From assembly GCA_014529385.2 (NCBI GenBank), contig JABFUD020000267.1, positions 1-64,000 on the forward strand: a stretch of DNA of 64,000 nt, given 5' to 3'. Made by a program: the position numbers and the translations under genes. The stretch is from Adiantum capillus-veneris (Eukaryota; Streptophyta; Polypodiopsida; Polypodiales; Pteridaceae). Every line of letters begins with the position of its first letter. Positions within the stretch are counted from its first letter, which is position 1. Below the pieces are notes generated by a model. That model searched no databases, was not told where the DNA came from, and worked only from the letters and a program-made list of their open reading frames with translations. Shown one piece after another: positions 9,246-19,349 of the stretch.

Positions 9246-11200
9246 TTGGAATTCAACTGGTAAGGTTGTATTCCCCTCTTCACCTTCGCAATACTCTCGA
9301 CCTTGTTTAAGGGTACAGGCTTAGCGTTCTTTTGTGGCTTGCTCAGCTCCTCTATGCTCTCTTGCAATCTCGATGTTGGATCTTTTATCCCGAATTTCTC
9401 CAAGCATTTTCCTACAGTGGTCCACATATGTGGTCTTAGCCTCAAAAGCTCAGCTAGAGTGATAGTGCATGTCACTGGTGTTGACAAAATCTCTATCAAT
9501 CCTTGCGAGTCCATGACTTTTTCTGATGAGATTTTTCGTGAGGGAAGTGCTCTAATCTCGGATTTTGCTTCATACTCTCCTAAGTATGAAGGTAAGGTTT
9601 TCAGTGAATGAGGTTTGCTCTCCATTGTTCTAACAGAGCCCCCATCTCCCCAGTAAGATTGCAGATCCAAGTCCACTTGAGATCCTGCCTCAAATTCCAC
9701 TATGGGAGGATTCCTGATGTCCTTTTCCCAATTTGTCTGATTAGCTTGGCAACTTAGCTCGTTTGCAAAGTTTGCCTCTCTCACTTGTTTCCAAAATTCA
9801 TTGTAATCCTCATCTTTTCCGTAAATCCTCTGTATGACTGGATGAAAACTCTCTATCTCCTGATCGGTTGTGTTCAATACTATGCGGTCATCCTTTTGTG
9901 TATTTTCAGGCTTTTGTGCACTGGGAGTCTTTTCAGCTACCCGTGAAACGATAGTCTCTTGCTGAATTGGGTTTTCCTTTCCACAATTCATTGTTTCTTT
10001 TGGTGGTTCTAATAAGGCTTGTGCAGTCTCGATCATTCTCTGGCACATTTCAAGTCTCTGCTTTTCCAATTCCGCGTTTGGGTATGTCATCCACCTCTGT
10101 TCTTGTGTTTGGTTGTTCTTTAACCTAGCTTCGTAAGCTCTCATCAGTGCGTCCAATGGTTCGTGTACTTTGTCGACTAGCACTGATCCCCCTGAGCTTA
10201 AGCTCGTTGTTTCTTTGATACTCTTTTGTTTCGTTCTTTCCGGGCTCATCTCTCGTTTCCCGTTTTGACTCTCAAGTTTTTCTAATCTAGCTTTAGTTTG
10301 CTTTAGTTCCTCAGCTAGAATAGCGTCTTCACGTTCTTTTCTCAACTTCATGCGTGCTTTTCTAGCTTTCCATGTGTTTTTCTGACTCCGCGGTCCTTGA
10401 CTAACCACTTCAGTCGCTAACTTTCCATTCTCAGGTTCTCTAGTGGTTTTCTTAGCTTGAGCTCTAGTAACAACTTGCGTTGGTATCAGAGTTTCATTTT
10501 CAGACCCACTGCTGGTAGGAATAGTTTCTAGCATATTCAATGTCGTCTTTTGCACTTTGTTTGGATTCTTTGAACAATCCTCAATGAAGTGAGTAACCCC
10601 ACACTCAGTGCAATAAGCGTTAATTCTAATGATTTCCGTATGTGGGCAAACATTCATCAGATGGTCACCTCCACACTTGTAACAGGGTCCTAGTGCTGGT
10701 CTTGGTCCCATTTGATTCGTCCTTTGTGGATAGGATGGTCTTTGTCCTGTTAACCCTCCATGAGCTATGAACATCAAGGTTCTTGCGTCCAAATTGTATC
10801 TCTCTTCATCAGAAGCACTTGTAACTGTTGGTGTTCCAACATTCCCCATCATGCCCCATGGTTCTGGTTGTTTTGGTTCTTCTGGTGGGTAATACACTGT
10901 CGGAGACATGTGTGCACCCGATTCTTCATAATAGGCTTGAACAGGCACTAAGGCTTGTTCTTCCTGATTCTCTAAGGTTGGTGCATATCTAATGCCCACT
11001 GGTCTTGCTCCTGGTAAAGGTGGTTGTTGTCCCAATACCGGTTGCGGTCTTTCTATCCCCATAGGTCCTGGTACATTTCCCGTTGGGTATCGAGGTACTG
11101 GATGTATTGAGGTGGTGCTAATTGAGCAGGAGGTGCATACTGGCGCTCCCTTACATACCCTTTGTTGTAATAACACTCCTCTGTTGGATGATTTGTCCAT
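9239..11200 (-). CDS. gag: Gag C-terminal half with two zinc knuckles (E1)
   Basis: This is an open frame of about 650 codons. It starts with a Pro/Gln-rich stretch, then has two CCHC zinc knuckles, CYKCGGDHLMNVC (about 10685-10640) and CTECGVTHFIEDC (about 10610-10573). Both have three rather than four residues between the second Cys and the His, a spacing common in this branch. A long charged, probably coiled segment follows (KARLEKLESQNGK and neighbours). The last 150 residues (EIRALPSRKISSEKVMDSQG onward) lead straight into protease and are the only gag part kept in E2. The frame ends at 9239-9241 a few codons before protease, so a shift or readthrough would be needed to reach it. Confidence 0.8.
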   Translation of the reverse strand: MDKSSNRGVLLQQRVCKGAPVCTSCSISTTSIHPVPRYPTGNVPGPMGIERPQPVLGQQPPLPGARPVGIRYAPTLENQEEQALVPVQAYYEESGAHMSPTVYYPPEEPKQPEPWGMMGNVGTPTVTSASDEERYNLDARTLMFIAHGGLTGQRPSYPQRTNQMGPRPALGPCYKCGGDHLMNVCPHTEIIRINAYCTECGVTHFIEDCSKNPNKVQKTTLNMLETIPTSSGSENETLIPTQVVTRAQAKKTTREPENGKLATEVVSQGPRSQKNTWKARKARMKLRKEREDAILAEELKQTKARLEKLESQNGKREMSPERTKQKSIKETTSLSSGGSVLVDKVHEPLDALMRAYEARLKNNQTQEQRWMTYPNAELEKQRLEMCQRMIETAQALLEPPKETMNCGKENPIQQETIVSRVAEKTPSAQKPENTQKDDRIVLNTTDQEIESFHPVIQRIYGKDEDYNEFWKQVREANFANELSCQANQTNWEKDIRNPPIVEFEAGSQVDLDLQSYWGDGGSVRTMESKPHSLKTLPSYLGEYEAKSEIRALPSRKISSEKVMDSQGLIEILSTPVTCTITLAELLRLRPHMWTTVGKCLEKFGIKDPTSRLQESIEELSKPQKNAKPVPLNKVESIAKVKRGIQPYQLNSKE

Positions 11201-12016
11201 TTTTGTTCAATAGCACACCATTTCAGTGTTTTTGGCAATGGTTTTTGGTATGGTGCCATCCTTTTTAGAGCATCTTCTATCATTTGCTCTACATTTGGCA
11301 TGGTTGTTGTTTGAACATTCTTTTTAGTGGTAGTCTCGCTCGCTACGGAGGAGGAGCTACTGGATGCAAAATCTGTATCCGCTGACACCTCTCCATAAAC
11401 CGTACAGTTATCCACTAAGTACAATGCCTCTCTCGTTACTTGCTCGAAACTTGTACAAGCTTTCAAGTGCAAGTCCTTCTTGAGAGTGTCGTTCCTCAGT
11501 CCCTCAATAAAGAGAACAGATAGTCTGTCATCTTGTGGTCGTTCACGTACTGGACATCTCTCAATGTATTGTTTGAAGCGAAGTGAAGCTTCCTTCATTT
11601 TTTCGTGTTCTCTCTGTTTAAAAGCATATATTTGTGAGACCGTATTGTGCTTAATCCCTCGTTTTGAGAATTCCTCAGCAAACTCTCTTAGCAAATGGTC
11701 AATGTCATGGAATCCCCCTATGTTCATTGGTTGAAACCATGTCAATGCAGTACCTTCTAGAGTAAGACCAAATCCCTCGTATTGTGTATGGAAATCTGTT
11801 ATCTGCTCAGCTCTTAAGACTTGCTTAAAGAGTGACACATGTGCATACGGATCTCCTGAACCACCATACTTCTTTGGCATACACTTGGCTACTTGAGATG
11901 GTCTCATACGTCTATGATCTGCTACCAATCTCATTGCTCCTGTGTCTCGGCTAAAGCTTTCTCTAGCATCATGGACTTCATGGGTTACCCTTGTCGGTTC
12001 CTCTGCCCTGAATCTA
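11053..12016 (-). CDS. gag: Gag capsid-type domain (E1)
   Basis: The frame 11934-11053 contains the plant Retrotrans_gag pattern: MPKKYGGSGDPYAHVSLFKQ, then TLEGTALTWFQPM, then FAEEFSKRGIKHN, then EASLRFKQYIERC, then LSVLFIEGLRNDTLKKDL. This is the structural protein that forms the particle. It is frameshifted near 11200-11100 relative to the zinc-knuckle half, and near 12000 relative to the upstream Gln/Pro-rich extension, so the original gag was longer and continuous. The initiator cannot be fixed because the upstream part is probably also translated. Confidence 0.85.
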
Positions 12017-13148
12017 CTACTGGAGGTAAATGTGATGGTTCCGCTTCAAACCTTGGACCTGGAGTGGTATAGGTGGGGATTGGAACTGCACTACCTCGAT
12101 TCGTCTCCATTGACTCTCTGGAATGTAATGATCCCATTGGTCCGAGCTTCGAGTCCAAGGTTGACTGAAAGAGTCAGCAACCTGAGTTCTTTGTCCTCCT
12201 GTTGTCATTGAGTTTTGCACTCCATTTGTTGGTGCTGGTCTATGTGAGCTAGAAGTAACATAATACTGATGTAGTGGTCCCCCAAAGTATGTATATCCTT
12301 CTAATTCTTTCTTGCCCATTGTTGAGTATTGCCTCCATACTTGTCGTAAGCGGCAATTTTCACTTCCGATCCCTCTGTGTAGGTAAAGACATAAAGTCTT
12401 TTTGGTCTGTCAACTCTCGGTGTAGGGTTCTTCACATCTATAATAGAGATCTTGCTCCCCATTATTATATTTGTACAGCCCCACATAGATGTTATCAGTG
12501 TTGATCCTTGTAGTTTCATTCTCTCTTCTTAACCTCGCATTAGGGAAGTTCATTATTGGTGCTTTCTCCTCGAGTTCTTCATCTATTTTGGCTTTGGTGC
12601 CCATCAATCCCCACTTGTCCACAATGTTAGGGTTTAGGACTACCAAGTACATGGTACCCTCGTCATCTAGATATCTATCTCCGCTATAGCTCACAGGCAC
12701 TAAGTCCTTGAACTCACTAGGTCTATCTTCTATCTTTACACAATAGCGGTCCATTCCATCTTTGTAGATCTTGGCACCTTGCTCATTGTCGTACTGGTAT
12801 TTTATGAACAATAGCTTCATTGTGGCGGAAGGGTTTGATGATCCTGCTGCCATATTTTCTCTGTTGTTCAGGTTCAAGTGTTCCAAGTTTTCGGTGAAAA
12901 TCTCGTAAGATCTCTCCGAAGAAGTATCAGAAACACTTCCTTCAAAGATCGGCTCTAATGGTTGCACCCAACTTTGGTTTACACTTCCCTCGGTTGTTGA
13001 TATGACACTTGTTGGTTCCCCTTGTTTTGGTTGATTATTCGGAGATTCCTGCCCGATCTCAAATTCATCAATTCCCCTAAAGGACTGTAACTTTTCCGTC
13101 TCGGCAATTTGTTTTCCCCAAGTTTTTGTGGTCAGAATTGATCCAAAC
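12017..13148 (-). pseudogene. ORF1 / N-terminal gag extension upstream of the capsid domain (E1)
   Basis: This is an open minus-strand frame from a TGA at about 13149 down to 12410 with a likely ATG at about 12853 (MAAGSSNPSATMKLLF). It includes KYQYDNEQGAKIYKDGMD and YLVVLNPNIVDKWG. After a frame change near 12410-12320 it continues with EGYTYFGGPLHQYYV and a Gln/Pro/Ser-rich region (12319-12017) reaching the capsid domain. I do not recognise a known fold. Extra coding sequence before gag is known for some Tat-branch elements such as Ogre; calling this an equivalent is inference. Whether it was separate or the N-terminus of one large Gag is unresolved because of the frameshifts. Confidence 0.55.
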
Positions 13149-13235
13149 TGATTGATACTTGGTCAATTGTTTAATCTTGTCAGTTGGACAACTTCTGTTT
13201 CATCAAGTGAGAATTTTGTTGCAGTTATGCTGAAA

Positions 13236-13954
13236 AGACATTATACGCGTATGATGTCTTTTTTCACAGATTTTGACTATTTTGGTTATGCTCACTCTCA
13301 GTGGCCCCTTTATGCTCTGTTCACTCACAAAATTCAGTTTGAACTCTGTTTGAGCAAGTTATGGCTAGTTTAGGCTTTTCTTGGCAATTTCCGCTTTTGA
13401 CTTGTTTTTTGGGTCAATTGTGATCCAAATGGTATGAAACTTGAAATATAACCTCTAGACAGCTATTACAATGGATCTGTGTTAGCAAAGTATCAAAATA
13501 TGTCCAAAATTAGGTCAAAGACATCATACGCGTATGATGTCTTTTTCATCAATTTGGGTCCAAACTTGATATTTATGCTTTCAACAGTGTTTGTGACAAT
13601 CTTGTCAGGTCAGATTTCAAAAATAAGTAGTGGATGTGCCAAAAGACATTATACGCGTATGATGTCTTTTGTCCCAGATTTTGACTATTTTTGGTTTTAA
13701 GCCTTCTCCAATGTTTATAATTGAGTTTCAAGTGTTTTTGTCAGGTTTGAATGTAAAAACAAGATTTGAATCCAAAATTTCCTATTCTTTGCGTTTCTTG
13801 GACTCCGACTTGTCTTTTTGGGTTTCTTTGAGTGTTAATGCTCTTGTTTTAAGTTGATCTTAGGGTAAAACCCCCCTTCTAAACACTCTGGCAATGTCAA
13901 ATTTCAATTTTAGTCTCTGTTTAGGTCCTAAGACATCATACGCGTATGATGTCT
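13236..13954. repeat. Palindrome array B in E1 leader
   Basis: Four copies of the same 24-nt palindrome start at 13236, 13519, 13644 and 13931. The copies at 13236 and 13644 have one base change (C to T) in the left arm; the other two are perfect. Start-to-start distances are 283, 125 and 287, echoing the 283/134/282/284 pattern of array A. The array lies between ORF1 and the PBS, in the untranslated leader. The copy at 13519 and the one at 1302 share about 20 identical nt immediately after the palindrome centre, so the arrays are related. Confidence 0.95.
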
Positions 13955-14476
13955 AAAGTTGCAGATTTCCAGTTTTTCAGCACAGAACTCTTCCAATAGC
14001 TCTTTTAAGTGCTCAGCAACAATCAGTTACACAGAAAATTTTTCTGAACTTTGTTTATTGCATATTTCACTACCAAAGAGACTTTTTTTCAGTGATCTAA
14101 CATGCAATCAAACACATCAAGCAAATAGAACACCAATTGATAGCTCTAGATCAGGATCAAATCAGGCCCTACCTAAGCTACTTCTAATCATAAAATGGAT
14201 TTTTTGCAATTGAAATATAAAGAGATTTACTACCACACAAGGAGTAGCAAATGCTTTTTATGTCAACAACCACTTAAACACCATCAAAAAAACAATCTAA
14301 TCTAAGCTAAACTAAAAATACTGTCAACGCGGAAGACCCAGGAATACCCCACTTCCTAGTATCTCTCGAGACCTTCGGAGTCCACCACTCCTAGATCTTT
14401 TCTAACTAAAGTATACAAAGTAGTTTATACGACTCACCTCGTAGGATTAGTCTAAGGTCACCTACTTAGGGCTCTC

Positions 14477-14494
14477 GTCCCGGCAGCGGCGCCA
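14477..14494 (-). other. Primer-binding site of E1 (tRNA-Asp-like)
   Basis: The minus strand reads TGGCGCCGCTGCCGGGAC two bases inside the LTR end. This closely resembles the TGGCGCCGTTGCCGGGG site known from Athila-type elements (tRNA-Asp primer). It fixes the orientation and the inner edge of the 5' LTR. Confidence 0.85.
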
Positions 14495-15095
14495 AATGTT
14501 AAGGCGGTTACGCCGCTAGCGGAAGCTAAATAGCGAGAACTCAACCAACAACAGAATTTGTCAGACGAGGACGAAGCTTGACCCGCAGGCGCATGGAAAC
14601 AACTAGGTGGCTGTCAAATCACCTACTCAACCTTCTAATGACAATCACTACTAAGGAAATCAAATCTAAGTTCTAAAACACGCAAGTGACTGAAATCCGT
14701 ACTACGAACGAATGCTATACGAAACAGGATCTAGAATCATTGAATCGATCTCAAACTCAAGGGGAAGTCTATGCACTAGGTAAGAACAACACCCTAAAGA
14801 TTTGAACTGAAAATCAACCTATAATCACTCCGTGCGGTAAACGCGTATGAAGACAGGCCGAAAAATACAGGTGACCGAAACTTGACCCCGATGGTACTAA
14901 TGTGTAGCTCTACTCGTTGTGGTTCTATGCTGCACGTTCCGACACACGAGTTGGAAGAAACTCGTAGGAACTTACCACACGTAGAAGCCGATAGCGCGCA
15001 CTCTTGGTATCTGTGCGTAGCTCTCACCGTTGCTAACACAATGGCGGTGTCGCTTCTCCAATGGCGGTCCCGTAGCTCGCGTAGCAAGGAGATAA

Positions 15096-15097
<2 letters not shown>

Positions 15098-15158
<61 letters not shown>
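15098..15158. repeat. (CT)n microsatellite in the E1 LTR leader
   Basis: This is an uninterrupted CT tract of about 61 bp. It reads as (GA)n in the element's sense RNA, between the TATA box and the PBS. E2 has a CT tract at the equivalent place. Confidence 0.95.
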
Positions 15159-15160
<2 letters not shown>

Positions 15161-15228
15161 ACACAGTCACGGCGCTCAAAAACTCACTTTGATTAATAAT
15201 TGAATCCCCTTAGGTTACAAAACTTTGG

Positions 15229-15236
15229 CTTATATA
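15229..15236 (-). promoter_or_regulatory. TATA box of the E1 LTR
   Basis: The minus strand reads TATATAAG followed by CCAAAGTTTTGTAACC. The same block (TATATAAGCCAACTTTTGTAACC) occurs in the E2 LTR at about 42275. Transcription would start about 30 nt downstream, before the (GA)n tract. Only about 50 bp of U3 precede it if the LTR ends at 15283. Confidence 0.75.
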
Positions 15237-15283
15237 CCTCAGCCTTGGAGGTGAGAACATCTCTAATTATTTACATTAACAGG

Positions 15284-15887
15284 TGAAATTACTTCGGGAT
15301 TACAAGCTGGAAACTCAATTGAGTCCCGTTACTTAATGAATGGCTCAAATCAAAATTAATGTCGGAAAGACATTTATTACAATCAATGGTTACAAAATGA
15401 TGGGTGTGAGCAAAAATGTGGGTGTGATCCTCTACTGGCTCAACACATTCATTGAGGAAAACCTGATTTTTCACCTTGTAAATATTGGGACTTACAGAAG
15501 TTTCCAGATTGTATCCCAGTTTTGATAAGTTAGATTGAGTAGATGGTTGATTTTGGAACTTTAGGGTTTGAGAATTGTAAGGTATATATACCACTTTTTG
15601 ACCTTAATGAAAGACCTTTTGTCATTTTTAAAACAAGTTTTGAAGTCTGTGAGTGAGCGTACTGTGTACAAGAGAGAGTGTGAGCTTCATCTTGACGCTA
15701 CGTGTGCACTGGTGGCAGAATCGAGTGCTGAGAAGTGCAGCGTGTTGCCCCCGACGAGAGCTACGCGCCGATACCTACATTGCGCACGTACGGTCCGGTT
15801 TTGCGAGCTCCTTCTACGAGCTTCATCTGGTGTTTGGGTGAGCATACGTTGTCCGATTTTGCATTGCAGCATATCCACGCGTTCACC
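15284..15887. other. Intergenic sequence, no gene recognised
   Basis: Only short frames without domains are present. There is a GTATATATAC motif at about 15582-15591, but no gene can be tied to it. Confidence 0.4.
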
Positions 15888-15902
15888 TCCATCAAGCTCG
15901 CC

Positions 15903-15981
<79 letters not shown>

Positions 15982-16095
15982 TTTGTTGATTAGGGTTGGA
16001 TAGGGGTTGACTTACCAGTTCAAAATCGTATCTACACATTCCTGCAACCCCAAAATACATACTCGCTCTCACTATTCTAGGCGAGCTTGATGGAT

Positions 16096-16169
<74 letters not shown>

Positions 16170-16265
16170 AAGAGAGTCTTTGTTGATTAGGATTGGATAG
16201 GGGTGACTTACCAGTTCAAAATCGTATCTACACATTCTTGCAACTCCCAAAATACCTACTCGCTC
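15888..16265. repeat. Duplicated (GA)n-plus-unique block with an 18-bp inverted repeat
   Basis: A (GA)n tract (about 15904-15979) followed by about 100 bp (TCTTTGTTGATTAGG... to ACTCGCTCT) is repeated at about 16097-16265, with a second GA tract. The first copy is also bracketed by a perfect 18-bp inverted repeat, 15888-15905 against 16077-16094. Together they form a tandem duplication with a local inversion. Confidence 0.85.
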
Positions 16266-16346
16266 TTTTATTTATAGGCTTCTCAACTTTCCATGCTTAA
16301 TATATTCATAGGCTTCTTAACATTCCCATGCTTAATATATTTTTAA

Positions 16347-16370
16347 ACCATAATCTCTTCCTCTCTCTCC

Positions 16371-16401
<31 letters not shown>

Positions 16402-16415
16402 CCTCTCTCCCTCTC
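16347..16415. repeat. Imperfect CT microsatellite
   Basis: CT repeat with CCCT interruptions. Confidence 0.9.
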
Positions 16416-16804
16416 CGCACCATTGCCTCCATTCGTCTTAGCTCCCATTCTCTACGCTGCGAGACAGGACATTGGGGCACTTGTGAGGAGTCTCATTGAC
16501 TTTGCACCTTATTCCCTCGTCAAATGCGAGAGAGTGAGTACCACACTCTACTTGAGTGCGTAGCTTTTGACCACATTAGGTCCTCTTTTCTCCATATATT
16601 CAGCCATGAGCTCTCCCTACATACCTTCCTCTCCCAGACACGATATGGACTCTCTATTGGGACGCTCATTTTCAGCCATTTTTGAGCATCAAGAATCACT
16701 TATGACCTCCACTCACACCACGTGACATGTTCATTTGGTCCCATACGTCATATTTGACCTCCGAGGACGATAATAGAACTATCTATCTATCTCTCTCTCT
16801 CTCT

Positions 16805-16890
16805 CCCAATTCCATCCATCTCCCCCAGGCCATATAGTATGGTGAGCGCTCACCGTACTATATGGCCTTGGGGAGATGGATGGAAATTGG
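16805..16890. repeat. Near-perfect foldback of about 43-bp arms
   Basis: The arms meet with no spacer at TGAGC|GCTCA (centre 16847/16848). The left arm starts CCCAATTCCATCCATC and the right arm ends GATGGATGGAAATTGGG, with only a few mismatches. A CT tract precedes it and G/GA tracts follow, so the symmetry extends loosely outward. It could be a foldback/MITE relic or a replication-slippage palindrome. No coding sequence or clear target duplication is seen. Confidence 0.85.
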
Positions 16891-16902
16891 GAGAGACAAA
16901 GG

Positions 16903-16916
16903 GGGGGGGGGGGGGG

Positions 16917-17002
<86 letters not shown>

Positions 17003-17035
17003 AGGGCAATTGAACAAATGGCGATTGAAATTGGG

Positions 17036-17073
<38 letters not shown>
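16903..17073. repeat. G-run and (GA)n cluster
   Basis: G-runs (about 16 G near 16903-16918 and about 26 G at 16975-17000) alternate with GA tracts (16919-16974, 17039-17073). The G-runs could form quadruplex structures. Run lengths may be unreliable because long homopolymers are error-prone in sequencing. Confidence 0.9.
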
Positions 17074-17076
<3 letters not shown>

Positions 17077-17278
17077 GGATTGGATTGCCTAAGCATTAGT
17101 GCTTGGAATAGGAGGATGATAAAGCATGTATGAGAGAGAGATGGACAAGGTGCATACCTTGAGAACATTTCGAAACAGCTCCTATGCGGCCTCAATCAGA
17201 TGTCATGGAAGCGCATGGCATGATTTGCTAGTTTTCGACATCATCCAATCTCAGCTTGCTCCGCCGGATGTAGACCGT

Positions 17279-17371
<93 letters not shown>
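17279..17371. repeat. (CT)n microsatellite
   Basis: CT tract of about 93 bp with no interruption seen. Long Ser/Leu reading frames across it are artefacts of the repeat. Confidence 0.95.
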
Positions 17372-17375
<4 letters not shown>

Positions 17376-17426
17376 GTGTTTCTAAGCACTTGTTTTGGGA
17401 TATGCAGGGTTTTTGAGCTTGGGAGT

Positions 17427-18930
17427 CCCAAAATGCCCTTCAAATTTTCCAAAAAATCCAAAATACCATGGGTTGTAAAAGTAAATTTATCAAAAGATTA
17501 AAAAGTTGTTGCTTTTCATGAGAAGACTGATTTTCTATCGATCAAGATACTAAAACAAGGATTTGACATGTTTATGTAGGCTTTGGAGATGAATTGCTTC
17601 ATTATTTTTAGACATAACTGCATTTTTTGGGAGGTGATTTGTGACAAATAATAGGCTAAGCTCTAAAAAAAGGTTCTCACTTGTCAAGACAAGAAAAAGA
17701 ATAGGGAAAATTACTAAAAAACAACCTCTAATTTGTGGAAGTTACCAAAATACCCCTCAAATTTCATTAATTCCCAAATTACCCCCATATTTTGTCATTA
17801 ATTCCCAAAATGCCCTGCAAATTTTCCAAAAAATCCAAAATACCCTTGGATGTGAGATTAAATTTATCAAAAGATATAAAAAAATGTGGCTTTTCCTAAG
17901 AAGACAGATTGTCAATCAATACAAGATACGGCTCCAAAATTTGAGCTGTTTATGTAGGCTTTGGAGATAAATTGCTTCATTATTTTTAGACATAATTGCC
18001 TATTTTAGAGGTAATTTGTGACAAATCACATGCTAATCTCTCAACAAAGGTTCTCACTTGTCAAAAAAGGATAAAGACTAGGGAAAATTACCAAAAAAAC
18101 ACCTCTAATTTGTAGAAATTACCAAAATACCCCTCAAATTTCAAAATTTCCCAAATTAACCCCCATATTTTGTCATTAATTCCCAAAATTCCCTTCAAAT
18201 TCCAAAAAATCCAAAATACCCCTGGTTTTGAGAGTAAATTTATCAAAAGATATTAAGAAATGTGGCTTTTCCTAAGAAGACTGATTGTCTATCAATACAA
18301 GATACGGCTCCAAAATTTGAGTTGTTTATGTAGGCTTTGGAGATGAATTGCTTCATTATTTTTAGACATAATTGCCTATTTTGGAGGTGATTTGTGACAA
18401 TTGGCATGCTAATCTCTCAACAAAGGTTCTCGCTTGTGAAGACAGGTTAAAGAATAGGATAAATTATCAAAAAAACACCTCTAATTTGTGGAAATTACCA
18501 AAATACCCCTCAAATTTCAAAATTTCCCAGATTACCCCCCATATTTCATTAATTCCCAAAATGCCCTTCAAATTTTCAAAAAATCCAAAATACCTCTGGT
18601 TTTGAGAGTAAATTTATCAAAAGATTAAAAAAACTTGCGGCTTCCTAAGAAGACTGATTGTCTATCAATACAAGATACTAAAACAAGAATTTGAGTTGTT
18701 TATGTAGGCTTTAGAGATGAATTGCTTCACTATTTTTAGACATAATTGCCTATTTTGGAGGTGATTTGTGACAAATAACATGCTAATCTCTTAACAAAGG
18801 TTCTCACTTGTCAAGACAGGATAAAGAATAGGGAAAATTACCAAAAAACACCTCTATTTTGTGGAAATTTAAAAAAAAAAACCTCAAATTTCAAAAAAGG
18901 AACTCAATTGTCAAGAAAGGATAAAGATTA
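17427..18930. repeat. Tandem array, about 377-bp unit, four copies
   Basis: Units begin with CCCAAAATGCCCTTCAAATT or a close variant at 17427, 17804, 18182 and 18555 (spacing 377, 378, 373). Each unit carries the same sub-blocks: AAGAAGACTGATTGTC, TTTATGTAGGCTTTGGAGAT, GGTTCTCACTTGTCAAGACA and ACCTCTAATTTGTGGAAATT. Decay is by small substitutions and indels. Just beyond, 18965-19035 reads the TACCCCTCAAATTTC block in reverse complement, so the array ends in an inverted piece. Non-coding. Confidence 0.9.
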
Positions 18931-19276
18931 GGGAATTGTGAACAATCGAACTAAAATAACTACAAGGGTATTTTGAGAATTTTTGAAATTTGAGGGATAG
19001 TTTGGGAATTTTCACGAATTAGAGGGGTATTTTGGTTTATCTGAATAAAATGCAATGGTTAAAGATTCATGAGAATCTTTTTCAACTATTGATATCTTAT
19101 TTATAGTCTCTAGTAGTTTTTAATAAAATTTTAGTATATGGCCAAATCACATAGTATATTTTGAAGAGATATAGACTGGGTTCAACACGTAGGAGTGTTA
19201 GTTATATATAGAGTGAGAGATAGAAGATTATGATAGACATAGTGAGGGAGATAGATATATAGAGTGTCTCGTGTGC

Positions 19277-19287
19277 CTATAAATATA
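19277..19287 (+). promoter_or_regulatory. TATA-like box before the Mutator-like frame
   Basis: CTATAAATATA lies 63 bp upstream of the ATG at 19350, a reasonable plant TATA position. It is inferred to belong to the transposase gene. Confidence 0.4.
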
Positions 19288-19349
19288 TGGTATGGAATTA
19301 GATTGGAAATTCACATATATGAAATTGCTTCCGCTTGATTTGTTGGGCA

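Larger units (their letters stand above)
1..15283 (-). mobile_element. E1: giant Ty3/gypsy LTR retrotransposon (Tat/Athila-like), 3' end off window
   Basis: The sense strand runs from high to low coordinates: 5' LTR, PBS, leader, ORF1, gag, protease, RT-RNase H, duplicated zinc module, integrase, second protease-like domain, W-x-P-K repeats, spacer, ORF3. The Ty3/gypsy order is clear because RT and RNase H precede integrase. The tRNA-Asp-like PBS, extra ORFs on both sides of gag-pol and large size resemble the Tat/Athila branch, which is an inference from family knowledge. Frames are broken between several domains, so this copy is probably not autonomous now, although the catalytic motifs look intact. 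The 3' LTR is not in the window, so LTR divergence and target-site duplication cannot be checked. E2 at 35655-42338 is a decayed relative. Confidence 0.9.
14497..15283 (-). repeat. 5' LTR of E1
   Basis: The inner end is fixed by the PBS: the sense strand ends CCTTAACA, then TT, then the PBS. The outer end is proposed at 15283, where the sense strand starts TGTTAATG, giving matching TGTTAA...TTAACA termini and 787 bp. Inside is a TATA box (15229-15236), then a (GA)n tract in the leader (15098-15158). E2's LTR has the same order. The outer boundary is inferred because the second LTR is missing. Confidence 0.65.
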
